NCBI GenBank assembly: GCA_905479835.1
Contig: CAJQNZ010000024.1
Coordinates: 1 to 43,359, forward strand
Reading direction: 5' to 3'
From: an uncultured Flavobacteriaceae bacterium
GTDB taxonomy: Bacteria > Bacteroidota > Bacteroidia > Flavobacteriales > Flavobacteriaceae
Length of the DNA: 43,359 nt
Shown: one piece after another, positions 1-9,091 of the stretch
How the letters are laid out: each line of letters starts with the position of its first letter
Numbering within the stretch: position 1 is the stretch's first letter
The notes under the pieces: generated by a model
Databases searched by the model: none
The model's input: only the letters and a program-made list of their open reading frames with translations
What the model was told of the DNA's origin: nothing
Program-made: the position numbers and the translations under genes

Positions 1-552
1 TAATGCAGGATCTTTTGGAGCGTTAGCCCAAATAAGATATTCACCTCCTATTTCCATTAATTTATTTTTCCAAAGTGAAGAATTAGTGGTTAAAATATTC
101 GAATGACTGTTTTCCATGACTAGCCATGATTCTTCTGTTAACTCTTCAGATAATTGATTTTCACTCCATCCGGAATATCCTAGAAAAAAACGAATATCTT
201 TAGACGTGATTATTTTGTTAATTAATAAATTAGTAACACTTTTAAAGTCACCTCCCCAATAAATTCCTTTTGCAATTTCAATACTTTCTGGAATAAGTTC
301 TGGAATTTTATGGATAAAATATAAATTGTCTTGTGAAACAGGACCTCCATTATAAACTGTAAAATTACAATCTATTTCTGGTACAAGATCACTTACAATA
401 TAGTCCATAGGTTTATTCATTATAAATCCTATACTACCTGATTCATTATTGTGTTCAGTTAATAAAACAACAGATCTATTGAAAGAACTATCGTTTAATA
501 TTGATGGTTCTGCAATAAGTAGTTTTCCTTTAGAAGGTTTTAAATCTATCAT
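1..552 (-). CDS. algH: YqgE/AlgH family protein (DUF179), 3' end cut by window
   Basis: The reverse strand is open from an ATG at 552 to the window edge, 184 codons with no stop, so the gene is cut near its C-terminus (family members are about 185-190 aa). The protein starts MIDLKPSKGKLLIAEP and carries the family landmarks: a conserved 'F-RSVVLLTEH' strand near the start, 'GFIMNKP', 'YNGGPV', 'IYWGGDF' and 'FLGYSGW', in that order. There is no signal peptide, so it is cytosolic. The family is widespread and structurally known, but its biochemical role is unclear; AlgH was named as an alginate regulator in Pseudomonas. It lies on the same strand as the HU gene and is separated from it by a strong terminator. 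Confidence 0.88.
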   Translation of the reverse strand, partial: MIDLKPSKGKLLIAEPSILNDSSFNRSVVLLTEHNNESGSIGFIMNKPMDYIVSDLVPEIDCNFTVYNGGPVSQDNLYFIHKIPELIPESIEIAKGIYWGGDFKSVTNLLINKIITSKDIRFFLGYSGWSENQLSEELTEESWLVMENSHSNILTTNSSLWKNKLMEIGGEYLIWANAPKDPAL

Positions 553-597
553 TATAATAACTTTACTTTATAAATGTAAAAAAAAAAAACAATAAAA

Positions 598-627
598 AAA
601 ACTCTCTTACTTATATAAGAGAGTTTT
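598..627 (-). terminator. Rho-independent terminator of the HU gene
   Basis: There is a perfect 12-bp inverted repeat (598-609 and 616-627) with a 6-nt loop. The plus strand just left of it is A-rich (580-600), which gives a long U tract on the minus-strand transcript. It sits 25 bases after the HU stop and separates HU from algH. Confidence 0.85.
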
Positions 628-651
628 AATAAAATAATAAAATTGATTTTA

Positions 652-924
652 TTAGTTTACTGAATTACTAAATCCAGCTCCTGCTTTAAATTTTACTACA
701 TTTTTAGCTTTGATTTGGATTGCAGCTCCAGTTTGAGGATTTCTTCCTGTTCTTGCAGCTCTATTTGAAATAGACCATGTTCCCCATCCTACTAGTGATA
801 CTTTTCCTCCTTTTTTAAGAGTACTAGTCACATTTGCTGTTAAAGAATCTAAAGCTGACTTTGCAGCTGCTTTTGTAATTCCTGCATCTGATGCCATAGC
901 ATCAACTAAATCTGATTTGTTCAT
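652..924 (-). CDS. hup: HU family DNA-binding protein
   Basis: The 90-aa basic protein starts MNKSDLVDAMA, the canonical HU N-terminus. It has the helix-turn-helix core (AGITKAAAKSALD), the beta-saddle 'VSLVGWGTWS' and the DNA-clasping arm with 'RAARTGRNPQTG', including the Asn-Pro that intercalates in HU/IHF proteins. HU is an abundant nucleoid protein that bends DNA as a dimer. The gene is monocistronic: it has its own promoter about 50 bases upstream and a strong terminator directly downstream. The C-terminus is slightly extended past the arm (AGAGFSNSVN). HU is far more likely than IHF because the sequence lacks the IHF subunit features. Confidence 0.95.
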   Translation of the reverse strand: MNKSDLVDAMASDAGITKAAAKSALDSLTANVTSTLKKGGKVSLVGWGTWSISNRAARTGRNPQTGAAIQIKAKNVVKFKAGAGFSNSVN

Positions 925-976
925 AATTTTTAATTTAATTTAATGGTTAAAATTTATTTGCTTTTACTTAGCCTAA

Positions 977-1006
977 CAAATATAGCAGGAATAAGGGCTC
1001 ATGCAA
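977..1006 (-). promoter_or_regulatory. Bacteroidota-type promoter of the HU gene
   Basis: On the minus strand TATATTTG (984-977) matches the -7 consensus TAnnTTTG. A TTG (1006-1004) lies 19 bases upstream, the spacing expected of the -33 element. The predicted leader to the HU ATG is about 50 bases. Confidence 0.6.
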
Positions 1007-1030
1007 CTTTTAAGGCAATAAATTACTAGA

Positions 1031-1093
1031 TTTGTTGATAAATGTAGGTAGATTGTTAATAACCATAGTTATTTTATGGTGTAAATCAACAAA
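1031..1093. repeat. Nested inverted repeats between the HU promoter and fmt
   Basis: TTTGTTGAT (1031-1039) pairs perfectly with ATCAACAAA (1085-1093). Inside lies a second perfect pair, AATAAC/GTTATT (1058-1063, 1068-1073), and a competing one, ACCATA/TATGGT (1062-1067, 1075-1080). The element follows the fmt stop on the minus strand and precedes the HU promoter. It could be an imperfect terminator or an RNA 3'-end structure; no U tract is present. Confidence 0.35.
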
Positions 1094-1112
1094 CCTATAT
1101 AGAATAAGGGAT

Positions 1113-2060
1113 TCAGAGCATTTTTGAATTTGTATGAAAAATATACCCATTTAGTAAACTTTTCGAATCCATTTTTTTCTTTCCAGCAAGTTTTATACTA
1201 TCTATAATAAGGTAGCCATCTTTCGTTGCTACTTTCAATATTTTTTTATTGGAAACAATAATTCCTGAGCTCAATTCATGTTTAGAATATTCCTTTCTTA
1301 CATCATATAACTTTATATTGATTTCTTCATCTTGATTATGCAACGTAGTCCATGCTGCAGGATATGGATTTAATCCTCTTATTTTATTATAGATTGTATT
1401 GAGATCATCTGACCAATCTATTTGACATGTTTCAGTATGAATTTTAGGAGCTGATTTTTCTTCTTTTGATGGTTGTTTATAGGTAATTACTTTTTTAGTA
1501 GCAATCAAATGAACTGTTTTATTGACTAATTCTGAACCGATACGCATAAGTCTATCATGTAATTCACCCAATGTTTCATCAGATCTTATTTCAGTTTCTG
1601 ATTGTAAAATAATTTCTCCTGTATCAATTTTTTCATCAATAAAGAATGTAGTAACTCCAGTTTTAGTTTCACCATTCATAATTGCCCAATTTATAGGTGC
1701 TGCTCCTCTGTATTCAGGAAGTAAAGATGCGTGAAGATTAAAAGTTCCATACTCAGGCATTTCCCATACAACTTTCGGTAACATTCTGAATGCAACTATA
1801 ACTTGAAGATTTGCTTTTAATTCAATCAACTCTTCAAGAAAAACTTCGTTTTTTAAATTGGTAGGTTGTAGAACAGGCAAATTATTTTCTAAAGCAAATT
1901 TTTTCACTGCAGATTGATTCATTTTTCGTCCACGACCAGAAGGCTTGTCTGGAGCGGTAATTACTCCTACAACGTTTAATTTTTCTTCTATGAGTCCTTT
2001 TAAGATTGCAACTGCAAATTCTGGAGTTCCCATAAATACAACACGTAATTCCCTATCCAA
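1113..2060 (-). CDS. fmt: Methionyl-tRNA formyltransferase
   Basis: The 315-aa length is usual for the family. The enzyme formylates initiator Met-tRNA using 10-formyl-tetrahydrofolate. The N-terminus 'VVFMGTPEFAV' and the loop 'PDKPSGRGRK' are typical. The catalytic formyltransferase core is present as 'FNLHASLLPEYRGAAPI' (Asn-His pair) with the downstream Asp in 'FIDEKIDTGEI'. The C-terminal tRNA-binding domain contains 'IRGLNPYPAAWT'. The start overlaps the recQ stop by 8 nt, which implies translational coupling in the ATPase-recQ-fmt operon. The peptide deformylase that removes the formyl group later is not in the window. Confidence 0.97.
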   Translation of the reverse strand: MDRELRVVFMGTPEFAVAILKGLIEEKLNVVGVITAPDKPSGRGRKMNQSAVKKFALENNLPVLQPTNLKNEVFLEELIELKANLQVIVAFRMLPKVVWEMPEYGTFNLHASLLPEYRGAAPINWAIMNGETKTGVTTFFIDEKIDTGEIILQSETEIRSDETLGELHDRLMRIGSELVNKTVHLIATKKVITYKQPSKEEKSAPKIHTETCQIDWSDDLNTIYNKIRGLNPYPAAWTTLHNQDEEINIKLYDVRKEYSKHELSSGIIVSNKKILKVATKDGYLIIDSIKLAGKKKMDSKSLLNGYIFHTNSKML

Positions 2061-3957
2061 TTTTATTGATTTTATATTTATTATGCGAAGTTACGGTTAA
2101 AATATTTTTTTCTAAAAGTAATTGTAAATTAAATAGAACTTTATCTTTTGGTTGGTTAAAATGGCTAATAATTTCTTTAGAAGATAATGAATTACTAGTA
2201 TGAAGTAGATTAACAATTTGCTCTGAAAAGTCTACGGTTCGGTCTTCTTTATTTTTATTAGAAACACACACATCACATATTCTACAATTACTCGTTTCTG
2301 ATTCATTAAAATAGGAGAGAAGCTGCCTACTTCTACATATGGTATCATCTTCTATAAATTGAATCAGTTGATTCATCTTATCAATTTTTAATTCATTTCT
2401 CTTTATTATATTTCTTGAAACATGATTTATAGTACTATTGTCTTCTCTTGGAACCAGGAAATTTATTTGTGTAGTATTATTGGAATTATGATATGAAACC
2501 AATTCATGAGAATGAAATTGTCGCAATGATTCCTTAACCTCTTTTAAAGAAACTTTCAATTGAGTAGAAATATAATTTTCATTAATTGTTTTAAACGCGT
2601 CAAAAATACCACCATATGTCCTTAATAATAATGTTATCAAATCCTTTTTTGAAGGATTTTTATCCATGTAATCAAAGATTTCCTTATTGGAAACAATAAA
2701 TTTTAATATTGATTTCCGGCTGAAATTTTCATTTAATGAAATGATATTCTCTCTATCCAATACTTTTATAGCATTGTATGTTTTTACAATTGGAATTTTA
2801 TAGTGATTACAAAATTCGGTCATATTGAAATTATAATTTTTGTCTAATAGTTCTCCATATGAAATCTGATAATAGTGATTCATATGAATATAAACTTTTT
2901 TTACAAATTCAATTTCAGGTACTGTTTTTTTAGTAAGAACTTGAGTATCATAAACATCAGCTTTGTTTTTAAGAACTACCGAAAAGGCTTTTTTTCCATC
3001 TCTTCCTGCACGTCCCGCTTCTTGCATATAATTCTCTATTGAAAGTGGAATATTAACATGAATAACAACCCTTACATTCGGTTTATCAATTCCCATTCCA
3101 AAAGCATTGGTAGCAACAATAATTGTTTTTTCGTCATTAAGCCATTCGTTATAAGATTTTAATTTATCATTATAATTCATTCCTCCATGAAAGAATGAAG
3201 ATTGGTAGTTTAATGAATTGAGTTGATTTGACAACTCAACGGTCTGTCTCCTAGAATTAGTATAGATAATTTTAGAACCTTTAACTTTATTTAGGATTTG
3301 TTTTATTTTGTAAAATTTATCTTCAACTTCAAAAATTTGATACGCAAGATTTGCCCTAAAAAATGATTTTTTAACAATGATAGGGTTATCTAGTTGTAGA
3401 TTTATACTAATATCTTCGACAACTTTTTCTGTTGCTGATGCTGTAAGTGCAATTATTGGAACTTTAGGATGAATTGTTCTAAGTATACTTATATTTAAAT
3501 ACGAAGGACGAAAATCGTGTCCCCATTCAGAAATACAGTGTGCTTCATCAATAGCAATAAGTTGAACATTGAGTTGTTTTATTTTCTCTTGTATAAATTC
3601 AGACTGAATTTTTTCTGGAGAAATATATAAAAATTTATAATTCCCAAATTGTAAATTATCAAAAGCATTTATAATCTCATTTTCTGATAATTGAGATGTC
3701 AATGCGATTGCTTTAATGTTTCTCTTTTTAAGATTTTGGACTTGGTCATTCATCAATGAAATAAGAGGAGAAATCACAATGCATACTCCTTTATTGAGTA
3801 GGGCAGGAACTTGAAAACATATTGATTTTCCACCACTTGTAGGTAACAATGCGATTGTATCCTTTCCGTTTAAGACATGGTTTATAATTTTTTCTTGGGG
3901 ATCAATGAAACTAGAGAACCCCCAATATTTTTCAAGTATGGATGTTGGAGTATTCAT
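2053..3957 (-). CDS. recQ: ATP-dependent DNA helicase RecQ
   Basis: This is a 634-aa superfamily 2 3'-5' helicase. Walker A is TSGGKS (about residues 40-45), motif II is DEAH (137-140), motif III is 'ALTASAT', and motif VI is 'QEAGRAGRDG'. After the two RecA-like domains comes the RecQ zinc-binding region, with a cysteine in 'CRSRQLL' and the cluster 'CRICDVC' near residues 540-564. The C-terminal part is a winged-helix-like region, and there is no obvious HRDC domain, so this is the shorter form common in Flavobacteriia. It lies 4 bases downstream of the P-loop ATPase gene and overlaps fmt by 8 nt. Confidence 0.95.
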   Translation of the reverse strand: MNTPTSILEKYWGFSSFIDPQEKIINHVLNGKDTIALLPTSGGKSICFQVPALLNKGVCIVISPLISLMNDQVQNLKKRNIKAIALTSQLSENEIINAFDNLQFGNYKFLYISPEKIQSEFIQEKIKQLNVQLIAIDEAHCISEWGHDFRPSYLNISILRTIHPKVPIIALTASATEKVVEDISINLQLDNPIIVKKSFFRANLAYQIFEVEDKFYKIKQILNKVKGSKIIYTNSRRQTVELSNQLNSLNYQSSFFHGGMNYNDKLKSYNEWLNDEKTIIVATNAFGMGIDKPNVRVVIHVNIPLSIENYMQEAGRAGRDGKKAFSVVLKNKADVYDTQVLTKKTVPEIEFVKKVYIHMNHYYQISYGELLDKNYNFNMTEFCNHYKIPIVKTYNAIKVLDRENIISLNENFSRKSILKFIVSNKEIFDYMDKNPSKKDLITLLLRTYGGIFDAFKTINENYISTQLKVSLKEVKESLRQFHSHELVSYHNSNNTTQINFLVPREDNSTINHVSRNIIKRNELKIDKMNQLIQFIEDDTICRSRQLLSYFNESETSNCRICDVCVSNKNKEDRTVDFSEQIVNLLHTSNSLSSKEIISHFNQPKDKVLFNLQLLLEKNILTVTSHNKYKINKIG

Positions 3958-3961
3958 ATAT

Positions 3962-4513
3962 TTATAGAGACTCTATAATATAGTCCGTACGTTCTTCAAT
4001 AGTACCGAAAGGAACTTCCATGATTTCATAACCTAAAAATTCATATATTTTTTTCAATGCATAATGAATTTCTACAGCCTCTTCATAACTTTCAAACCTC
4101 TCATTATCAGAAATATAAATATTTTTCCATGGTGGAAGTATAAAAATTTTGGAATACTTATTTCTCTCACAAGCATCGATAAAATACTGGTCATAAGGTT
4201 GCTTAAAATAATCCATATAACCAAGAACATCAGCAATACCTCTGTCAAAAAAAACCATTTTATTTTCTAGAGTATTTGAATCTTTATATTGTTGAATTCT
4301 ACCATTTAAAAGTTTTAAATTAAAACTAAGGGAATCATTTACTTTTGCAATAGGATTAGTAGATAAATCTTGAAGACTTCCATCATTTTTAGCCTCTAAT
4401 GTTAATTCACGAATCACTTCATGGAAACAAAAATAATTTCGTTTATTTAACTCTTTTATTATCGATGTCTTTCCAGTTCCTGGACCTCCTGTAATGACTA
4501 TTTTTTTTTGCAT
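3962..4513 (-). CDS. P-loop ATPase, AAA_28 / NadR-like family
   Basis: The protein is 183 aa with no signal peptide. Walker A is GGPGTGKT at residues 9-16, followed by a lid-type kinase architecture. 'MVFFDRGIADVLGYM' is the Asp-Arg-Gly motif shared with the NadR kinase domain and with the AAA_28 family. The expected product is a small NTP-binding enzyme, possibly a nucleoside or metabolite kinase; the substrate cannot be read from sequence. It is the first gene of the operon with recQ (4-nt gap) and fmt. A TAnnTTTG motif lies only 4 bases before the ATG. Confidence 0.8.
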   Translation of the reverse strand: MQKKIVITGGPGTGKTSIIKELNKRNYFCFHEVIRELTLEAKNDGSLQDLSTNPIAKVNDSLSFNLKLLNGRIQQYKDSNTLENKMVFFDRGIADVLGYMDYFKQPYDQYFIDACERNKYSKIFILPPWKNIYISDNERFESYEEAVEIHYALKKIYEFLGYEIMEVPFGTIEERTDYIIESL

Positions 4514-4517
4514 AATA

Positions 4518-4525
4518 CAAAAATA
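4518..4525 (-). promoter_or_regulatory. TAnnTTTG motif abutting the P-loop ATPase start
   Basis: The minus strand reads TATTTTTG at 4525-4518, with 4 bases to the ATG at 4513. If used, transcription would begin at or very near the start codon (leaderless). No TTG is seen at the -33 position. Confidence 0.3.
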
Positions 4526-4553
4526 AGCTATTGAAAATTGTTTTTATATTTTA

Positions 4554-4585
4554 TTGATAATTTACCGATTATAAATGTAATTTTG
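4554..4585 (+). promoter_or_regulatory. Promoter of the DUF493 gene
   Basis: TAATTTTG (4578-4585) matches TAnnTTTG. A TTG (4554-4556) lies 21 bases upstream. The leader to the ATG at 4635 is about 49 bases. Confidence 0.5.
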
Positions 4586-4634
4586 TAATTGATTAATAGT
4601 AATATAGTTATTGTATTTCTATAATATAAAAAGC

Positions 4635-4916
4635 ATGAGTGATAAAAAAGATTTTTATATAAAGTTGAAACTTCGACTTGATGAAACTACAACTTTTCCT
4701 TCTAAATATTTATATAAATTTATTATTCCAGCAGATGAATTGAAAGTTAAAGAGATAGAATCTATTTTCAATTATGGTGGTGCTGTAATAGATACAAGAT
4801 CTTCTAAAACTGGTAAATATACTAGTGTTTCAGTGTTAATTGAAATGGAAAGTTCTGATGAAATTATTTCTAAATATAAATTGGCAGAAAAAATTGAGGG
4901 TATCATTTCTTTATAA
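4635..4916 (+). CDS. DUF493 (YbeD-like) family protein
   Basis: I chose the ATG at 4635 (MSDKKDFYIKLKLRL) rather than an in-frame ATG 24 nt upstream, because the family starts near here and the extra residues are not conserved-looking. The 93-aa cytosolic protein has the YbeD-type ACT-like alternation of beta strands and helices: 'YLYKFIIPAD', 'VIDTRSSKTGKYTSVSV' and a terminal helix. 'SKTGKYTSVSV' is the clearest family landmark. The biochemical role is unknown; YbeD sits beside lipoate genes in Enterobacteria, but that context is absent here. It is divergent from the ATPase-recQ-fmt operon. Confidence 0.82.
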   Translation: MSDKKDFYIKLKLRLDETTTFPSKYLYKFIIPADELKVKEIESIFNYGGAVIDTRSSKTGKYTSVSVLIEMESSDEIISKYKLAEKIEGIISL

Positions 4917-4999
4917 TTTATTTAACAGATTTACTTATAAATAAAAGATAAATTGCGTTTTTTAAATTCTTGACCTTTTTTATAACCAAATAAATAGTA

Positions 5000-6874
5000 A
5001 TGACCTTTAAAAATAGTTTCTTTTTCCTTTTTGTTATTTTATCTATTCATTTCTATGGACAAGAAAAAGATCAAGTTCTTTTTACAATAGAAGATGATTC
5101 ATTTTATGTTTCTGAATTTTTAAACGTTTACAATAAGAATATTGAAATTGTAAAAGATGAAAACCAAAAAGATATTAATAATTATTTGAATTTATTTATC
5201 AATTATAAGTTAAAAATTAAACAAGCTTATGAATTGAAATTGGATACTATAGAAACCTATCAAGCCGAATTAAAAACGTATCGAAAACAATTAATTGAAC
5301 CTTATTTAAGGGATGATTCTATTCTTGAAAATCTAGTTAAAGAAACGTATAAAAGAAGTCTTACAGAAATTAATGCAAGCCATATACTTGTTAATGTAAA
5401 TGATAAATCTTCACCTTCTGATACTTTAAAAGCATACAATAAGATTACTGAAGCAAGAAATAAAATAGTAAATGGAGGTGACTTTAAAGAAACTGCAAAT
5501 GCATATTCTGATGATCCATCTGTAAAGAAAAATGATGGTAATTTAGGATATTTTTCTGCTTTTGATATGGTATACCCTTTTGAAAGTGCGGCTTACAATA
5601 CATCAGTAAATCAAATTTCACAACCTTTCCGAACAAGATTTGGGTATCATATTGTCATGATAAATGACATTCGAAAATCTTTGGGAGAGATTGAAGCTTC
5701 TCACATTATGATTAAGGGTGATTCAATAGAGTCTGTTGAGAAAATTAATTCGATTTATAAAAAACTGAATGATGGTGAAGATTTTTATTTTCTTGCTAAA
5801 AATGTTTCTGAAGATCCGTATTCTGCAAAACAAAAAGGCTCATTAGGAAGATTTGGAACTGGAAAAATGGTAAAAGAATTCGAAGATGTAGCATTTTCAT
5901 TAAAAGAAATTGGAGACTATTCCAAACCTTTTAAATCAAACTTTGGTTGGCATATAATACGATTAGATAATAAGTTTCCAATTGAGAGTTATGACATTGT
6001 AAAAGAAAACCTTACAGCCAAAGTAAGAAGAGGTGATAGATCAAATTTTATAAATAATTCAATCGTACATAAATTGAAACAACAATATGTGATTACGATT
6101 GATCAAACCCTTTTAGAGAAATTAACTCTAAATGTTAATTCTATCGATAAAGAATCTTCCAATGCGTTGTTGACAGTCCAAGGTAAAGAAACAACTGTAA
6201 AAGAATTTGCTCAGTTTTTAAATAATAGAGAATTTACTAAAAAAATATTTGAATCATATAAAGAGAAAATAATATTGGATTATTACAAAACCAATATAGA
6301 TCAAGAAAATAAAGAATTTGCATCTTTATACAAGGAATATAAAGATGGATTGTTGTTATTTGAATTAATGCAAAAACGTATTTGGGAGAAATCAAAAGAT
6401 ACAATTGCACTTGAAAAGTTTTATAATACTACTAAAGTAAATTATAGGTCACAAGACAGTATTAAAGGTACTCTTGTAATTAGTTCTGATAAAAAAACGG
6501 CCAATCTTGTTAAAAAAAAATTTAAAAAGAAAACATCTCTAAAGGATATCACATCCTATATTAATACTATTAAAAAATCAAACGTGATACTTAAAACAGG
6601 AGTGTTTGAAATAAATAATGAATTACTTCCTTTAAAATATAAGTTAGCAAAAGGAATTTCAGATGTATATGAAGAAAATGGAAAATTTATATTTGTCAAT
6701 ACTAATGAAATAGTACTATCTAGCCAACAAGAATTAAATAGAATTAAAGGAAAAGTGATCAGTGATTACCAAGACTATCTGGAGATTGAATGGATTAAAG
6801 ATTTGAAGAAAACGTATGCTGTAAATATTAATGATTCGATTCTAAAATCTTTAATTAATAAACATAGTAAGTAG
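5000..6874 (+). CDS. Periplasmic peptidylprolyl isomerase with two parvulin domains (SurA-like)
   Basis: The 624-aa protein has an N-terminal signal peptide (FFFLFVILSIHFYG, then Q). A SurA-like helical N-terminal segment follows, then two parvulin domains at about residues 122-225 and 230-332. Each contains the signature 'ASHI', a 'DGNLGYF' or 'KGSLGRF' turn, and 'FGYHIV' or 'FGWHII'. The remaining 290 residues form a charged, helix-rich region without a recognised domain. Such proteins chaperone outer-membrane proteins in the periplasm. It is the first of three chaperone-like genes packed with no spacing. The length is much greater than E. coli SurA (about 430 aa) because of the C-terminal extension. 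Confidence 0.88.
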   Translation: MTFKNSFFFLFVILSIHFYGQEKDQVLFTIEDDSFYVSEFLNVYNKNIEIVKDENQKDINNYLNLFINYKLKIKQAYELKLDTIETYQAELKTYRKQLIEPYLRDDSILENLVKETYKRSLTEINASHILVNVNDKSSPSDTLKAYNKITEARNKIVNGGDFKETANAYSDDPSVKKNDGNLGYFSAFDMVYPFESAAYNTSVNQISQPFRTRFGYHIVMINDIRKSLGEIEASHIMIKGDSIESVEKINSIYKKLNDGEDFYFLAKNVSEDPYSAKQKGSLGRFGTGKMVKEFEDVAFSLKEIGDYSKPFKSNFGWHIIRLDNKFPIESYDIVKENLTAKVRRGDRSNFINNSIVHKLKQQYVITIDQTLLEKLTLNVNSIDKESSNALLTVQGKETTVKEFAQFLNNREFTKKIFESYKEKIILDYYKTNIDQENKEFASLYKEYKDGLLLFELMQKRIWEKSKDTIALEKFYNTTKVNYRSQDSIKGTLVISSDKKTANLVKKKFKKKTSLKDITSYINTIKKSNVILKTGVFEINNELLPLKYKLAKGISDVYEENGKFIFVNTNEIVLSSQQELNRIKGKVISDYQDYLEIEWIKDLKKTYAVNINDSILKSLINKHSK

Positions 6875-7738
6875 ATGAAAAAAATAATTTACATACTTAT
6901 ATTTCTATTAACAGTCTCATGTGAGTATTTACCTACATTTAAAGAAGAGTTGACCGAAGATAAGCCTCTTGCTAGAGTTCATAACAAGTTTTTATTTGAA
7001 AAAGATATTAAAGATCTTTTTAAATCAGAGATATCCGAACAAGATAGTATCACAATTATTAAAAATTATATAGATTCTTGGGCAAAGCAGCAATTGTTAT
7101 TAAACCAAGCTGAGATTAACTTACAGAGTGAGTCACTAGAATTTGAAAAACTTGTAAAAGATTATAGATCTACATTGTATATTAATGCATATAAGCAAGC
7201 ACTTGTTTCCAATAAACTAGATACAATAGTTACAGATTCACAAGTAAAACAATATTACCTATCCAATCATGATAATTTCAAACTCAATGAAGAACTTGTA
7301 CAGTTAAAATATATTCATTTTAACAAAGATAGAAGTGATGAGAAGAAGTTAATAAAATTGTTTAAATCAAATAAAACAGAGGATAAAGAAGAACTTGAAT
7401 CCATGAAACTTGAGTTTAAATCTCATAATTTTAATGACACTATATGGGTAAAGTATAATGAGATTTTAAATAAGATAGAGGTTTTAAAAAACATGCCCAA
7501 AAAGGATATTTTAAAAAAATCTAATTTTATCCAAAAAGAAGACTCTTTAGGATTATATTTGATAACTGTAAAAGATGTTTTATTAAGGAATGATACTGCA
7601 CCAATAAGTTATATTTCTCCAACGATAGAACAGATTATCTTACAGAAAAGAAAACTAGAATTAATAAGAAAAATTGAAGTAGATTTAATAAATGATGCGA
7701 TTAAAAATGAAAATTTTGAAAAATATAAAAATGATTAA
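6875..7738 (+). CDS. SurA-like lipoprotein lacking a recognisable PPIase domain
   Basis: The ATG follows the stop of the preceding gene directly, so translation is likely coupled. The 287-aa protein has a lipoprotein signal (LTVSC, Cys 16). Its N-terminal part resembles the SurA helical domain: 'ARVHNKFLFEKDI' parallels the usual 'A-VN---I---DI' start, then a helix pair 'SWAKQQLLLNQAE'. The region where a parvulin domain should lie is degenerate: no 'SHI', no 'G-LG-F' and no 'GYHI'. I infer a non-catalytic chaperone partner of its two neighbours. It overlaps the next gene by 8 nt. Confidence 0.7.
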   Translation: MKKIIYILIFLLTVSCEYLPTFKEELTEDKPLARVHNKFLFEKDIKDLFKSEISEQDSITIIKNYIDSWAKQQLLLNQAEINLQSESLEFEKLVKDYRSTLYINAYKQALVSNKLDTIVTDSQVKQYYLSNHDNFKLNEELVQLKYIHFNKDRSDEKKLIKLFKSNKTEDKEELESMKLEFKSHNFNDTIWVKYNEILNKIEVLKNMPKKDILKKSNFIQKEDSLGLYLITVKDVLLRNDTAPISYISPTIEQIILQKRKLELIRKIEVDLINDAIKNENFEKYKND

Positions 7739-9089
7739 AAAACTAGCATTAATAGTAATATATGTTACGGGAATTAATGGGTTTTCTCAAGAGAGAGTTA
7801 AGATAGATGGAGTAGCTGTTGTAGTCGGTAAAAATATTGTCCTTGATTCTGATATTGAAAAATTCAAACTAGAAGTTGAACAACGAAGTGAAGGAAAAAT
7901 TCAGATATCTGACTGTGAGATGCTTGAAGAAATTATGATTCAAAAGTTATTATCGCATCATGCTGTAATTGATAGTATAGTTGTCTCAGAATCAGAAATT
8001 AAAGAACAAGTTGATCGTGTATTAGGATCTTTTACCCAACAGCTTGGAAGTATGGAGAAAGTTATTGAATTGTATGGATTCAATGATGAAGACGATCTTC
8101 GAAAAGAACTTTCTACTGTTCAAAAAGATCAAATGCTTATTCAAAGAGAAAGATCAAGTATTGTTGAAAATATTGAAGTAACACCAGATGAAGTACGTAC
8201 TTACTTTAATAATTTAAAAGATGAAGGTAATTTGCCAGAATTAGGTGCTGAAATTGAATTATCACAGATTGTTATTTATGCCGAACCAACTGAAGAAGAG
8301 AATAAAAGAATCATCGATAAACTGACTAAAATAAAAGAAGATGTAGAAGCAGGATCTAGCATGCAGATGAAAGCACTTTTAAATTCAGATGACCCTTCAG
8401 TATCAGGAACAGGTCAGGGATCAGGGGGATTTTACACAATTACACGTGAAACAGGATTTGTAAAAGAGTTTAAAGAAGTTGCATTCAGTACTGATGAAGG
8501 AGAAGTATCTGAACCTTTTAAAACTCAATTTGGCTATCATATCATCCAAGTAGAAAAAATAAAAGGACAACAAATCGATATTCGTCATATATTGATTCAA
8601 CCAGAAATAGATGAAAATAAATTACTAGAGGCAAAAAACACACTTGAAAAAGTGAAGAAAGATATTGCAGACGGTACAATTTCATTTATAGATGCAGTAA
8701 AAGAATATTCTCAGGAGGATGCTACTAAAAATAATAAAGGTGTTATTGTAAATCCTGCTACTGGAGATTCACATTTTGAATTGACTCGAATGGATCCTAC
8801 CTTATATAGTCGTGTTTCAAGTTTAAAAGCAGGAGAATTGACCGATCCATTTTATGATGAGACAAGAGAAGGTGAAAAAATGTTTAAAATTCTACTTTTA
8901 AAGTCCAAAGCAGAAGCACACACTGCAGATTATGAAGATGATTATGTGAAGATACAGCAATTATCAAAACAAAAAAAGCAAGAAGAAACAATAGATAAAT
9001 GGGCAAGTGATAAAATTTCGGATACCTATATAAAAATAAATGAGTCACATAAAAACTGTGATTTTAATAAAAATTGGAGTAAAAAATAA
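7731..9089 (+). CDS. surA: SurA-like periplasmic peptidylprolyl isomerase
   Basis: The start is the ATG at 7731 (MIKKLALIVIYVTGINGFSQ), which opens a clean signal peptide; in-frame ATGs further upstream add only lysine-rich residues coded inside the preceding gene. The mature protein begins 'KIDGVAVVVGKNIVLDSDI', the classical SurA N-terminal strand. A helical chaperone region follows, then two parvulin domains. The first has 'ELSQIVIYAE' and 'FGYHIIQVE' and looks intact; the second starts 'DIRHILIQPE' and is more divergent. At 452 aa it is close to the usual SurA length, making it the best SurA orthologue of the three. It overlaps the previous stop by 8 nt and is followed 2 nt later by moxR. 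Confidence 0.9.
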   Translation: MIKKLALIVIYVTGINGFSQERVKIDGVAVVVGKNIVLDSDIEKFKLEVEQRSEGKIQISDCEMLEEIMIQKLLSHHAVIDSIVVSESEIKEQVDRVLGSFTQQLGSMEKVIELYGFNDEDDLRKELSTVQKDQMLIQRERSSIVENIEVTPDEVRTYFNNLKDEGNLPELGAEIELSQIVIYAEPTEEENKRIIDKLTKIKEDVEAGSSMQMKALLNSDDPSVSGTGQGSGGFYTITRETGFVKEFKEVAFSTDEGEVSEPFKTQFGYHIIQVEKIKGQQIDIRHILIQPEIDENKLLEAKNTLEKVKKDIADGTISFIDAVKEYSQEDATKNNKGVIVNPATGDSHFELTRMDPTLYSRVSSLKAGELTDPFYDETREGEKMFKILLLKSKAEAHTADYEDDYVKIQQLSKQKKQEETIDKWASDKISDTYIKINESHKNCDFNKNWSKK

Positions 9090-9091
9090 TT

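Noticed and set aside
4611-4634. Upstream ATG of the DUF493 gene
   Set aside because: The extra eight residues (MYFYNIKS) are not family-like and would shorten the leader; the ATG at 4635 fits the family start.
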